A stretch of DNA of 64,000 nucleotides from Clytia hemisphaerica (taxonomy: Eukaryota; Cnidaria; Hydrozoa; Leptothecata; Clytiidae). Positions 24,001 to 35,459 of the stretch are shown here, in pieces. The stretch is from NCBI GenBank assembly GCA_902728285.1, contig CACVBU010000292.1, forward strand, positions 3,228,770-3,292,769, given 5' to 3'. The notes below the pieces were generated by a model, which was not told the origin of the DNA, did not search any database, and saw nothing but the letters and a program-made list of their open reading frames with translations. Made by a program: the position numbers and the translations under genes. Each line of letters begins with the position of its first letter. The stretch's first letter is position 1.

Positions 24001-26249
24001 TTTGATTAGAAATATTCGCGGATGAGGCTTTTCCAAATTTCCATTTGGATTTAATTTCGCGGATGACACCCAAATCCGCGAAACCCGCGAAATTTAATCC
24101 CCGCGAAAGTTTATCCCATTAAAGTAGCACCGAGTGAGAATCGAACCCTGACCTCCTAGACAGGAATCAAGGTTGATAACCACTACACTACTACAGTTAA
24201 TTATTGATAACTCAAGCGATTTTTAAATCGTAATTTCGACTACAAAAATAATCTCCTGAATGTAAATTTTGGAGAGGTAGAATCTTTGTTAAGCATACCT
24301 TCAATTATATTCTTTTTATAGAAGAACTATGACCATGAAAATCGGTCATAGAAACAAACAAAGAAAAAAGAATTAAATGACGTCGTCCCAAAATTGATGA
24401 TGTCGATGCTACCCCCTTCAGGGTAAATAGGGTTAAGGCTTAGCGATAGTTAAGTACAATCTTACAGGAATTCAGCTCTGATGTAGTAATTGTCATCCTC
24501 GACAGAAATGTGCCAGTCGCAGTCACAATAATAGTCTTGTAAATCGTTTGGCTTTCGAATGAGCTTCGAACCATCTACCGGTAATCTGATTTCGTTGCCA
24601 CAATAACCTTCAAAATAGAAGCAAATTAAATTAGAATAAGATTTTTATAAGGAAGATCTATGAAATGATTATAAGGGTTAATCGCACGATGGGTTATTTG
24701 GCACGCCCTCAAAGAGAGCAATTAATCGTTAATTGCATCCTGTAGAGAGCTCTCCAATGCCGCGCCAATGTTTACAAAATTGATTTTAATGTTTTTTCTT
24801 ACGTTTTTTTTTGCATCGAACGTTTTAATTGCATTCGAAATTTATTTTGTGAGAAAGAAAATCAATAAACAACAATAAAAGAAAGACATAATAAAGAAAC
24901 TCTCAGTGTAATTTCTGTAATTTACTTTCCTAAATGGGAAAAAGCAGTGAAAGCCATTGTGCGATTAGCTCGTAATCACATAATAACTCGTACAATTCGA
25001 AAACTGCACTCGTGATTTTTTTGTTTTAAATTTTCCTCGTCCTTTCGGACTCGGAAAATTAATAACAAAAAAATCACTCGTGCAATTATATTCGAATTGC
25101 ACTCTTTATCATGTGATTACATATACTTAATGGCTAACTGTGTCCAAAGAACTAAAATAAAATAATAGTTATCATTTATTCACAGTTCCTAGCTGTGTTT
25201 AAAATGATGTGAATATTTACTTTTCCTTTTCAATGTAAAGATCAACCTAAAATTTGATATAAAACTTTGAATTTGGTTCAGTGGTCAAAAGTTGTAAACT
25301 TTTGAAGTTACATAAAATTTTTTGGAATTATAAAAAAACAGGTTTTAGGGTACAGTATCAGTAATCAGACTCATTTCTCTACCTGGTTCACACTGGAGTT
25401 GATATTTCATATTCAAATAGAAACCAGGTACATTTTTCGTCCAATCAAGCCTGAGTTCCCAGCTTCCTTTCATCCAAATCGTATATCGTTCCTGTTCATA
25501 CTTAGGTCCACACAGGTTGAAACATTCGCCACTGTTCCTTTAATAGGGAAATCATAAAAGTTAAACGCACTGAAACATCTTACAGGACGAAAGCAAACAA
25601 ACAAAGGAGCGTACATTATTATTGGGTGAGAGCTGGTCTTATAAATAACTAAATTGACCCAAATGATAAAGTATGTAAATATATCTGGATTCATTTACAT
25701 AAATGAGAGAGTGCAGTAGAGAATCAGATTAACTTGAAAGGTTACTCTCTGCCTCAAATTTGGACCCTCTTGTTTATTAAAATTTGCCACGGAAATATAC
25801 TAACAGTGGAATATTGCATAATTGTAGGGTAATGTCTTTGTTGCATGATAAATTGAAATGGAAGAGTTCTATGAGAGTTTGAAGGGTTCCTTGTCTCTCC
25901 AAACGCCAAACTTTTGGTGATGACTCTGTTTTTAGCTTTGTGTCATCAAACTGTATTACATCACTTCGACTGTTGAGGTAAGTTTGGCCTTTAACAAATT
26001 AAATACATAAATATAATTATAACTTAAATTAATCTCTTTTCTCTACAAGAATGACTTCAGTGAAACATAGAGTTACCTACAATACTGCATAAAATAACCT
26101 TTCGTTTGTATTTTATTGTTGTTGGGATCAAATAAAATAGTGAGTGCTCCAGACTAAAATAAAATAGCATCAAGATAGCAATTTTTACCTCCAGTAACAG
26201 CTGTAATAGAAGTCAACAAAAGGAAGCGTAATACAACATTCAATGACAT
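21023..26249 (-). CDS. Single-pass CUB-domain membrane protein with PPxY-bearing tail
   Basis: Seven exons in phase: 26249-26189, 25988-25805, 25537-25383, 24607-24466, 23228-23029, 22357-22151 and 21915-21023 (stop included), giving 613 residues. A signal peptide (VVLRFLLLTSITAV) opens the protein. Exons 2-3 (about 21-133) form a divergent Cys-containing CUB-like module. Exons 4-5 (about 134-247) form a clearer CUB domain: YCGNEIRLP, CDWHISV, CVDYIDF, HCGTEL, NKLIIRFKS, NGFEI. One transmembrane helix follows (about 255-277, VLGAISFGVFVGLML). The 335-residue cytoplasmic tail is Ser-, Arg- and acid-rich and contains three PPxY motifs (PPSY about 311, PPKY about 345, PPSY about 412), which are known ligands of WW domains in NEDD4-type ubiquitin ligases or YAP. 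CUB modules usually bind proteins or glycans at the cell surface. The ligand is unknown and I recognise no named orthologue. Confidence 0.85.
23470..24196 (-). repeat. tRNA-derived SINE, split by a MITE
   Basis: On the minus strand the head (24196-24125) carries GTAGTGTAGTGGTTATCAAC (A box) and GGGTTCGATTCTCACTCGGT (B box). The body continues after the insertion from 23767 to about 23470 and shares TTCACTTGGCAAGTG and CCTTCGCCCGGGTCGACCCA with the SINE at 33809-34046. It lies in an intron of the CUB gene. Confidence 0.7.
23768..24124. mobile_element. MITE with CTTTAATGGGATAAA termini, TA target
   Basis: Inverted termini CTTTAATGGGATAAAATTTC and its mirror ending TTTATCCCATTAAAG are flanked by TA on both sides. 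Several TTTCGCGGGGATTAAATTTC units lie inside. It interrupts the SINE between its tRNA-like head and body, so it is younger than the SINE. The TA target duplication fits a Tc1/mariner-type mobiliser. Confidence 0.72.
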
Positions 26250-28190
26250 TTTTGTTTGCATTTGATAGTCTGACTGTTCATCAAGAGTTTATGATCGATT
26301 ACTACACTTTCCATTTAATTAAATCAAATCAACACTGTGATTAAATGGATGCTTGTGATTTCTTTCCGTTAAGTCCTGTTTGTGATTTAAATATGAGAAT
26401 TGAAATCTTCCTCAATTGTCAGTTTCGATTGTCATTCGTCTACACACAATTTTCAGCAATACACACTTGAAAAGTCTTTATACAGGATGATTTTCTTGTT
26501 TTCAATAAAAATGTTTCAAATGTTCTTCGTTCTTTCTTTTAAAAACAGATGGCAGTGTTGTTCTGTAGGCTTTCTCAATTCTCCATCTACATTGTCCAAC
26601 TGGTCGAGTCTATTTCAGTTGTCACACTATGACTGGGAATTTTCAACAGTTCTTTTTTATTTGTTTCATTTTTTTTTCGTCGAAAAATCGTCTTCTTGTG
26701 AGAGTTATTTTTTATTCGTTTTCGTCTAATAAAATTTGAACTGAAAATGAAAAAGATTCAATTTTTGAATTATGTTTATACAAATATGAAATAAAGGTAA
26801 TTATAAACTTACAAATATCAAAGATAAAATTAACCAAAAAATAAAAATATTTTACTCAACAAAACCTAGAGGATAAATTTGTTAAGCATACCATCATCCA
26901 AAAATGGAATTTTCATTTTTCTATTAGTATTTCCCTGTACTATCCCAGCAAAAAGATTTTGGAATAATCTTACCTTTATTTTCACTCCAAAATGTCCCTT
27001 TCAACAAAATGTAATGTCGATTTCATTCACAAATATTCTATATAGTATTATATATAGACTTGGAAGATTAAATTAAAGATAAGGTTGTTCTTAAAACGCT
27101 AAATGAGACTGTTTAAGTAACCCACAAATTTCGAGCCGCCATGTCAACTCTTTCTTTAATTCGAACTAAAATGTTCCTTGGTCCCATCCATAGGCGGTTA
27201 CACCATGTCAAACTCATCAGAGGAAGAGATTTGTAATTTCATTGTCTTTTAACGAGCGTTGCACTCCTTCGCATGTTTCCGACGTACTGGCTCTATTTCC
27301 TTAAATCCACCAGTGCCATCAGCTAGAAAGTGGTTTAAATTACTCTCTGTAACCCGAATCTTTCTCTTATTCAAGGAAAATTTTTGTTCCAATGAAGATC
27401 GAATTAGAGAGAGAGTTGGCTGCAGTATTTATTTATGGCTGCAGTCAGTAAAAATCAAAAACATAACCCTTTATTGGGGATAAACACATGTCGTGTATAA
27501 TAACTTATAAATCATTTTAGCAAATCAGGTAGTTGCATATCAAATTGATCTCAAAATAGAAATTTTAAACTTCTTCTTATAAAATTAATCTAATGCACAT
27601 TTCTCTTAATAAAAATATTGCATTGTATCATTCATTAGAACCATAAACTGGGATAAAACTTGTAGCAGTGGCTTCTCTTATTGAATAAAAAATTTAAAGT
27701 TAAGCTTTAAAATTCCCCAACTTTTTATACCAAAGTCCCCCAACTGTCCATACTGTCCCATAGATTTTTATGCGCCTTCTATTTTTGGGCCTCCAATTTT
27801 CGGGCCTATAATTGTCCCACATCTTGTCATTTCCGGAATATTTTTTGATGAAAATGATTGTTTTTGGTGAAAAATATATTTAATAAAGAGGGTAAAAAAA
27901 AGACAGAAGTTTTAATCATTTTTAGTACAAATTTTGACCACATCACATCTTACACACCAGAGGTATCTTTAACATAAATAGAGGACTCGTTTCTTAAAAA
28001 GAGGGCAAAGATGATATTATTCATACACATTTATAGTGATAACTAATTTACACATCCACACTGTTGCACATTCAATTTTTTTCGCACGCCTTTTACTTTT
28101 GCGCATGTTTTCTGCCCAATATAAAAGGTGTGTACAAATAATGGGATTAAAAAAGGTAAGAAGGAAAAAACGAAGTTAAAACAAGTGATA
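26250..28190. other. Intergenic region upstream of the CUB gene, no gene seen
   Basis: AT-rich DNA with only short, low-complexity open frames. This side holds the promoter of the CUB gene (transcribed leftwards), but I see no clear TATA box. No repeat family was recognised except scattered microsatellite-like tracts. Confidence 0.5.
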
Positions 28191-28196
28191 CTTTTA

Positions 28197-28773
28197 TGGA
28201 CCTACCTGGTTATCAAACTAATCATTGAACATTGAAACAATGAAACACATAAGACATTTAACTGGTCAAAATACAAAAAAATGAAAGCATTTCTATTGGG
28301 AGAAACTATCAACACTATTGAAAAAGATTTTTGAAAAATAACCTCCATGACATTTTCATCTAAAAAAAAACTAATAAAAATAATAATATGGCTAAGAACA
28401 TTGATATATGCTTATTAATAGTGATTCTTATAGATAAACATGCATTTTTTGAGCCAACAAAATCTTTTTGCAAAAATCTGCTTGAGCCATCTTTTACCTA
28501 GATGATGGTGCCCTACTTTCATGCAAAAAATCAGAAAAAATTAATGATATTTCTCACAAAGTCCAAAATACCTGTTTTTTAGCTGTTTTTTGGCCCAAAT
28601 TTGCCCCAAAATTTTTTTTTTCAAAAAATCGGGCTCCGTCACATTTGCCACCACCATTCCTATGATTCAATCCTGCGAAAAGTTGGTATATAACAGACAA
28701 ACGGATGAACGGACGGACGAACAGACGAACACAGGTTAATTTATAGGACCCCCACCCCACCGGGGTAGGTCCA
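28197..28773. mobile_element. Non-autonomous element, TGGACCTACC termini (copy 2)
   Basis: It has the same ends as 7259-7954: TGGACCTACC and GGTAGGTCCA. It also shares the closing CACCCCACCGGGGTAGGTCC block, GTTGGTATATAACAGACAAA-type sequence and a GACGGACGAACAGACGAAC tract. No transposase. Confidence 0.65.
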
Positions 28774-28779
28774 AAAAAT

Positions 28780-31270
28780 AAATTTTTGTTTATAGCATGA
28801 TTGACATAACCTTTCTTAATGTTGACAGGTTTCCAAGTGCCGGGGGGTTGCCCAGAGACATTGACTAGGAGTCCTGACTTATCACTAACCCTGGGGTTTT
28901 GATGCCCAACTTATGGTATTGTTAAACGTTACAGGAGTGCACAAATGAAATTTAAAAAAACATTGAACATGACAAGAAACATGTTCATAAATGGTGAGAG
29001 AGTCTTATTCGTTTTAAAAAGTGTGATTGATCACAAAACCAAAAATCAATAAAACGTCCTGGTGTAACATAGTTCTCCGAGCATAGTTCATGGGTCAGAA
29101 AATAATATAACTGTAAGAATTCTTAATTTTGTTGCTATTTTAGCAAAAGACAGTCCTTCGATGTCCTAAAAGTTGAATTAAATCATTGCTTTATGATAAA
29201 AACACATTAACATGATGTATAGCTTTAAATAAGTGAGGTAGGATGTTCCTAAGTGACTAATCTTTTGATAATTTGATAATTCACTAATACACTGGATATT
29301 GAGCATGTTGATATAATGTATATAAGTTATTGTACCCAGTATAGTAGCTATCCCAGACTTTATGTTACATTTTTAAAGGACAAAAGAGAATATCCTTCTG
29401 CTGGTGCTGTTGAGAATTACCCTCTCTTACCTATTATCTTAACATTGAAAAAGTATCAACACTAGACATAATTCATTGGACCCTATATCTTACACTGGAC
29501 AAAAATGTGCAGGGTTTTTTCCAAACAGTAAGCAATGTCACCGTTGCTACTTTTGAATTGAGTTTCTCACAACCTATTAATGAGAGGTAGTTGTAGTATA
29601 CTCTGTAAATCTTAGTATTCTATAAACCTGACTGCCTTGGACACAAATCAAGTGAAATGATAAAGGTCTTTACAGCACTATACTTGATAAAAAGTTTGGT
29701 GGGATGCTAGTGTGATTAATTGTCTGGGTCCATGCCTTCTTCACAGTAGTGAAAAAGACCTGGACTTATGTCAGTGGCGTATTTAGGAATTTTGCCAGGT
29801 AGGTCAAAAATTTGAAGCCGAGTGGTTGCAAGTCTGGTTCTTGGAAAGTATATTTTCCTTGCAATTTGCGTTTATCATTTTTCATTTCATCGCTATCTGA
29901 GTTATTCTATGCAATATTCCACTCTTGTTGTATCGCACTCGTACTTTGCAAATTATGAGAAATTTTTTACTCAACAAATACCCTTGTCTCACGTTTTGAC
30001 TAGCTTTTTACGCTAATTAACCGCTTGTGGTAAAAAAAATAGATACTGATATGGAGCAATGTCTGTTTCCCCCAAACAAGAAATATAGAAGAGTTATAGT
30101 TGAGTTTATAGGCCTTATATATCCCTAAAATTATTTTTTATCTTTTGAATTGAATAGGAAGTAACTAAATGGTGTCAAATCATTTCAGATATTCATTTCG
30201 CTCACAACAACAACCAAAAAACAGGTAAAAACAAAGTTTTAAAAGACTTTGAAAAATGCTTCATTTTTGCTAAAAAATAACCATTATTTTAGTTCAACTT
30301 AAAGCAGTGACAACTGGTGCTGATGCTTAATACCCTGACGATCAATTCTTAGCAATCGACCCACAAGAAGTAAAGCTATAAGATCAGTTAAGACGTGAAA
30401 GTCACTTTGACTTTCACAAAATTTTAGACCAAACTCAAAAGTTAACTGGGTCGCTTCAGCCAATTTCAGCTCTGTAAACTGAGCTTCTCTCAATAAAAAC
30501 TGTGAAAGAGATAAGCTAGGAAATGTGAATTCAGTATTGTTTTTTTATAAACTCGACAGAGAAGCTGTACGTAGCCTCATAGCTATTACCCCGATTTTTT
30601 CAGAAATGTTGCTAGGTCTTTTCAGCCATTTCTAGCTATGTCTCTTGGCTTCATATTATCTCTAAATGAAAGGCGGCCAGAAATATAAGCAGTCATTGAA
30701 GGTCATTACATGTGAATTTGTAGAAAAGTTGAGCTCGGTAATAATATGATCCCAATTTGCTAGGGCGGAAGGGGTCAAAAAGGGTGTTTCTAAGTCACTC
30801 ATGCGGGGCGATATGGGTCGAGCGGTATTAGATAGGTTTTCAGATTATCAAAATAAAAGCCTCTAAATAGCGAAAGGTTCACGCGCAAAACATTAGGGAG
30901 GTAAAACTGCGGAGATAAATGTTAGTCTAAGTTTTAACTGCCGCATGCATAAAATTGATAAAGTTAATACGCAAGACATGGCATCCGAAGGAGACTATGT
31001 ATCATAAAAGGAATAAGAAAGCCTGTTTCACAATTTTTCGTATTTTTCAATTTCTTGGAACTTTGTCACTTGACCTACTTGACCTACCCTAAATACGCCT
31101 CTGTATGTTGTACGTTTCAGTCTCAAGTACACCAAGTTCATATTTTTTTCTGATTTTTGAAACTTTGTGAGTTATTTTCTATTTAAGATAGCGGATAAAG
31201 AAGTGTGTTGATTCCTGTTTTTGCAGGTTTGTAATTTCACTTTGAAACAGCCTAAATTCACAATCTACCT
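28780..31270. other. Region without recognised genes
   Basis: Only short open frames without homology or codon structure that I can recognise. The DNA is AT-rich and no tRNA or rRNA was seen. Confidence 0.45.
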
Positions 31271-31273
31271 ACT

Positions 31274-31722
31274 TACCGTGAGTGGTCCTAAATGCGACAG
31301 CCCTGCCTAAATCCAACCCCCCAAATAACTGCTATGAAAAAAAATTCTATGTTTACAAACAACATTCCCTCTCCAAGTTGAACAATATAAACTATTGCAA
31401 GAAATCTCGAAACAAAACATCTAATGAGATGACTATAATGTCAAGATGTCAATTAATGTGATCAAAAAAATAATTACCTCTATTATTCTGAATATGTTGC
31501 TCGTGTTTAAAAAACGTTAACAATTTTGTAATAAAAAATTATTAATAAAGCAATTATTGTTATCTGGTTCAATTGGTTCACTGTATCAAATCTTTCAGTT
31601 TAGTTGACACTTTGGTATCTTCATTGTGTCACAGCGAAAAATTTCTCTTTACTTTAGTTTGTATCTTTGAAAGACCCCATCGGATTTAGGCAGGGCTGTC
31701 GGATTTAGGACCACTCGCGGTA
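31274..31722 (+). mobile_element. TACCGTGAGTGGTCC MITE, copy 1
   Basis: Ends TACCGTGAGTGGTCCTAAAT and GGATTTAGGACCACTCGCGG(TA) are mirror images over about 34 bp, including GACAGCCCTGCC/GGCAGGGCTGTC. The terminal TA on each side suggests a TA target. The middle is AT-rich and non-coding. Confidence 0.75.
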
Positions 31723-32032
31723 TAGTGTGTATTTTATAGACCTATATATAATTAACATGTACCAGCAGGGTAGTAAAAGCCCCACAACCCTAGGGGTACC
31801 CCTACCACCAGGGCCTTGAACCCTATATTTTCTTATCAAAAGCTAGTTCCCAACCCTTTTTTGACTCTCGGGCTCCAACCCTGACCCTAACTGATCCTGG
31901 CCCTAACCATATATAATTGATTTCCACCCGCACTGAATAAGGAAAATCAGCGGAAAATATGATGTGGACGGATGACGCGAATAGAACAATTTCTCAATGG
32001 CCGCCTAAACTAAAAATCTACTTTCACCTGTA

Positions 32033-32252
32033 CTGTAAGCTGGTCTAATATCGACATCCCTTGTCTAATTCCCACACCCTTAGAGTGAGACAGGAATAAT
32101 ATGAAAGCTTGAATCACTGATTGAAAAAGGATTATTCCTTTGTGACCATTAAGCAAAGGAGAACTTTTTTGACCTTTCTATCAATTTCCGCTGATAAAAA
32201 GGGTGTTGTAATTAGATGAGGGATGTCGACATTGGGCCATTCCAGAATTTGT
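32033..32252. mobile_element. CTGTAAGCTGGTCTAAT MITE, short copy
   Basis: The left end CTGTAAGCTGGTCTAATATC and the inverted right end (GATGTCGACATTGGGCCATT) match the family of the longer element at 33774-34512. This copy preserves a CTTGTCTAATTCCCACACCC junction that is uninterrupted by the SINE found in the other copy. Confidence 0.5.
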
Positions 32253-32392
32253 CTGTAACAGGGGGCGGACAACACAGGATTTCCGAGGGCAAAAGTTTTC
32301 ACCAAAATTTCACCGTGCGAGTACTTTGATTGTTATTGATTACTTTCGATAACTTTGATAACCATTGATTTTTCGATAACCAGTTGATTAAA

Positions 32393-32605
32393 TACCGTGA
32401 AGTCGCGTAACTTGCATCAGTGGAGGCTAACATGCATAGCCCTCAAATGAATGACCTGTCTGGTCCTTAAAATACAAAGTTAAATCAAAACAAAAATAGT
32501 ACAGTAGAGTAGAGTTGCGAGCAAAGCTGCGTAGTTCATTTGTTTTGAAATTTTGCTGCTTTAATTGGTCAGTCGTTTGAGGGCTATCCATGTTAGCCTC
32601 CAAGA
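32393..32605 (+). mobile_element. TACCGTGAAGTC foldback MITE, truncated copy
   Basis: It starts TACCGTGAAGTCGCGTAACT and matches the intact 55348-55580 element through TTTGAGGGCTATCCATGTTA, but lacks the final inverted end. Internal GGAGGCTAACATGCATAGCC is mirrored by GGCTATCCATGTTAGCCTCC. Confidence 0.65.
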
Positions 32606-32765
32606 AACCATAAGAATCACCTTCAGTACTTCCCGGCCATTTTGAGTGTGCTCGCCCTGGGTTTCCTCAAATAACCCGCGCATTCTGATTGGTCGGAGAA
32701 AGCGAAAGTGGTTTTCGCGCGTAAATCGCGGGTTTTTATTGGATGAAATAAACTCAGTATATATA

Positions 32766-33227
32766 TACTGTGAGTGGTCCTAAATCCGACAGCCCTGCCT
32801 AAATCTGATGGGGTCTTTCAAAGATACAAACTAATATAAAAACAAGCCTTTCGCTGTGACGCAACAAAGATACCAAAGTGCCAACTAAACGGAGAGATTT
32901 GATACATTGAACCAATTGAACCAAATAGAAATAACAATAATTGCTTCTTATACAAAACATAATTTTTTATTGCAATATGTACAACAGCAGTAACAGCATC
33001 ATAAAAAGTAATTATTCTTTTACAATTCACACTTTTTAAATTACATTAATTGGCATCTTGACATTACAGACATCTTGTTAGATGTTTTGTTTCGAGAGCT
33101 CTTGCAATAGTTTATCGTTCAACTTGGAGTTGTTGTTAAACGTTTGTAAACATAGAATTTTTTTCATAACAGTTATTTGGGGGGTCGGAATAAGCCAGGG
33201 CTCTCGGATTTAGGACCACTCACGGTA
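32766..33227 (-). mobile_element. TACCGTGAGTGGTCC MITE, copy 2 (inverted)
   Basis: It has the same termini as 31274-31722 but the interior runs in the opposite direction: the CAAACTAATATAAA/TTTGTATCTTTGAAAGACC side is now on the left. The right end is CTCACGGTA. Confidence 0.7.
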
Positions 33228-33514
33228 ATGTGATCAAAAAAGTGTGAGTTGTAAAAATAATTACCTCTATTATTCTGAATCTGTTGCTTGTGTTTAAAAG
33301 GTTAACAATTTTGTAATAAAAAATTATGTTTTGTATAAGAAGCAATTATTGTTATTTGGTTCATTTAGTTCAGTGTATCAAATCTTTCAGTTTAGTTGAC
33401 ACTTTGGTATCTTCATTGCATCACAGCGAAAGATTTGCTTTCATTTTAGTTTGTATCTTTGAAAGACCCCATCGGATTTAGGCAGGGCTGTCGGATTTAG
33501 GACCACTCACGGTA
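33228..33514 (+). mobile_element. TACCGTGAGTGGTCC MITE, copy 3 (5' truncated)
   Basis: It matches 31456-31722 (ATTACCTCTATTATTCTGAA to GGATTTAGGACCACTCACGG) directly abutting copy 2 in head-to-head orientation. The left third is missing. The junction with copy 2 creates a large potential hairpin. Confidence 0.65.
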
Positions 33515-33773
33515 GTCTCATATTTTATTGGACGAGATAAACTTGGTTTCAGATTCCATCGCTTTGCTACAGGAAACATATCCGACACAATGGAGGAAGG
33601 TATTCAATATGATTGAAAGTGATTGAAACCAGACCCGATCAATCGAACTTGTCAAACTAATCGAACCATCGAACCACTGACCTTTATATACCCTGGACCA
33701 AGTTTCTCAATCCTGGCCAAGCAAAATCTTTGATCGGAGTTTATTGAAAAGTGGTACCCTAATGACGGCACTA

Positions 33774-34512
33774 CCGTAACTTGGTCTAATGTCGACATCT
33801 CTCGTCTAGGCGCTGTGGTATAGTGGTCATTGACCTTGGTTACTGAACAGGTGACTGAAGTTCGATTCCCACTCGCAGCGGTTCACTTGGCAAGTGAATG
33901 AACCTTCGCCCGGGTCAACCTATGCCATGTGAGGGGAATTGGGTAGTCAGTCCAAGGTGCTGACGGGGCGCTCATTGAAAGCGTCTATAGTTGCGAAAAT
34001 AGGCCTCAAAGCCTCCTGCAACTCAACCAAATAGAAATAGAAATCTTAATTCCACACCCTTTTCTAGAGCTGAAAAATGAAAAAAAGATTGAAATTATTT
34101 TTCTTTGCTTGTGGTAAGGGAGGATAGATCTTTTTTCAATCACCAATTCCAACTTTCATATTATTCCTATCTCTAAGGCGGTCATCGAAAAAATGCTATG
34201 TTCGCATCGCAACGGGTGTTAAAAATGCATGCGGGCGGACGGGCGGTCAAAAACATTCCCGGGTTTTTTTTAATCACGCCAGTAACTCAGGGGCGGGTGG
34301 TAACGCGAGCAAAACAATTTTTCGATGGTCGTCAGAGCAATTGAGAAAAAAGCTATACTTTAAAAGAACAAATTGCTTTTCCCAGATTTTTTTCCGCATC
34401 TCCGCAACGGAAAATCAGCGGAAAATTTGATGCGGGCGGGATTTTTCGATGACCGCCTAAAGAAGGGTGTCGAAATTAGAAGACGGATGTCGAGATTACA
34501 CCAACTTACGGT
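33774..34512. mobile_element. CCGTAACTTGGTCTAAT MITE, interrupted by a SINE
   Basis: The left end CCGTAACTTGGTCTAATGTC is mirrored on the right by GATTACACCAACTTACGG; TA precedes the left end and follows two bases after the right end. Internal GGCGGTCATCGAAAAA and TTTTTCGATGACCGCC are also mirrored. A SINE (33809-34046) sits inside the left arm. Confidence 0.6.
33809..34046 (+). repeat. tRNA-derived SINE
   Basis: The head GGCGCTGTGGTATAGTGGTC (A box TGGTATAGTGG) and GAAGTTCGATTCCCACTCGC (B box) indicate a pol III promoter. The body has GTTCACTTGGCAAGTGAATG and CCTTCGCCCGGGTCAACC, and the element ends in a short AAATAGAAATAGAAATC tail. It is the same family as the minus-strand SINE at 23470-24196. 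It is inserted in a MITE whose empty equivalent is at 32058-32080. Confidence 0.75.
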
Positions 34513-34590
34513 GTACTCAATAGCAGTGTAAATGCATCGAGAGCGCTAGATCTATATACTTTCCCTCTAAAATTTTTAGTGATGTATATA

Positions 34591-35440
34591 CAGTGAGGCT
34601 GGAACTTCAATTTTTGAGGATTACGATTTTACCAGCTTTTTTTGCCTCGCTAACCCAAATCTCGCAACCTCTTTACCTTAAGGAAGATCAAAATTAAAGT
34701 TTTTTCAGCGTTCCAAAAAGACGCATAGCAGAAATTTTTTCATCTTCACAGGATCGATTCTCAACAACAAAATACATCTTTTGGTCTTTGGGTTTGTTTC
34801 TGACGATTTTCCTTCAAAGAATATCGATCACTTTCCTTTTCCCCTTGAGCGCTTGAGAAAAAAATGATTAGCTCACGTTCTCGCACGGGCGAGAAAGATG
34901 AGGCGGCAATCTTGCACTGAGGGTGCTACTTAGTTTCCGCCCTAATTTGCGCCCACGATAGAATGGTCCAAACACGGGGGTATTCCAATTATGATAAACT
35001 ATGTTGTTCTGTATAAGTGTTTTTTTTCTGAGAGATACAAATAGTATATTTAATATTATTAAATTATTTATTAAAGTATTTTCGAGCGCAAATTTAAATA
35101 TATGGTTAGTTCTGTTTATTCCTCAAACCCCGGGAAAAGTTTTTTTTGCCGACTTAGCTATTTTACAAATCTCGGAAAAGAACTGCCATAGGAATTCCGA
35201 TACATAACCCGAGTGGTTAATAGACCTTTTTTCAAAGAGGCCACCCTGTTGAATAATTATGTAGTCCAGCAGAAAAACAATGATAAAACCATGCATAATT
35301 ATTACAATATGCATGATACAGTAATTATGAATGGCTCTATCATTGTTTTTATGGCTGGACTATATAATTATTCAACAGGACGTCCTCTTTGAAAAAAGGT
35401 CTATTTCGGAAAGGGCTTTCAAGAAAGTCATAATCATGGT
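34591..35440. mobile_element. Dispersed repeat (CAGTGAGGCTGGAAC family), copy 2
   Basis: It aligns over nearly its whole length with 12437-13800, for example GCTAACCCAAATCTCGCAAC and GAATGGTCCAAACACGGGGG. This copy lacks the Harbinger-like insertion but contains a 181-bp AGACC MITE at 35222. Confidence 0.65.
35222..35402. mobile_element. AGACCTTTTTTC MITE, copy 1
   Basis: 181 bp with ends AGACCTTTTTTCAAAGAGG and CCTCTTTGAAAAAAGGTCT and inner mirrored TTGAATAATTATGTAGTCCA / TGGACTATATAATTATTCAA. The dinucleotide AT lies on both sides (35220-35221, 35403-35404). The uninterrupted target in the repeat copy near 13765-13785 has a single AT, supporting a 2-bp AT duplication. Confidence 0.8.
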
Positions 35441-35459
35441 CAGTGCATCAACTAATCGA

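Noticed and set aside
26400..26729. 109-codon open frame with hydrophobic character
   Set aside because: Phe/Ser-rich low-complexity translation of AT-rich DNA with no splice or domain support.
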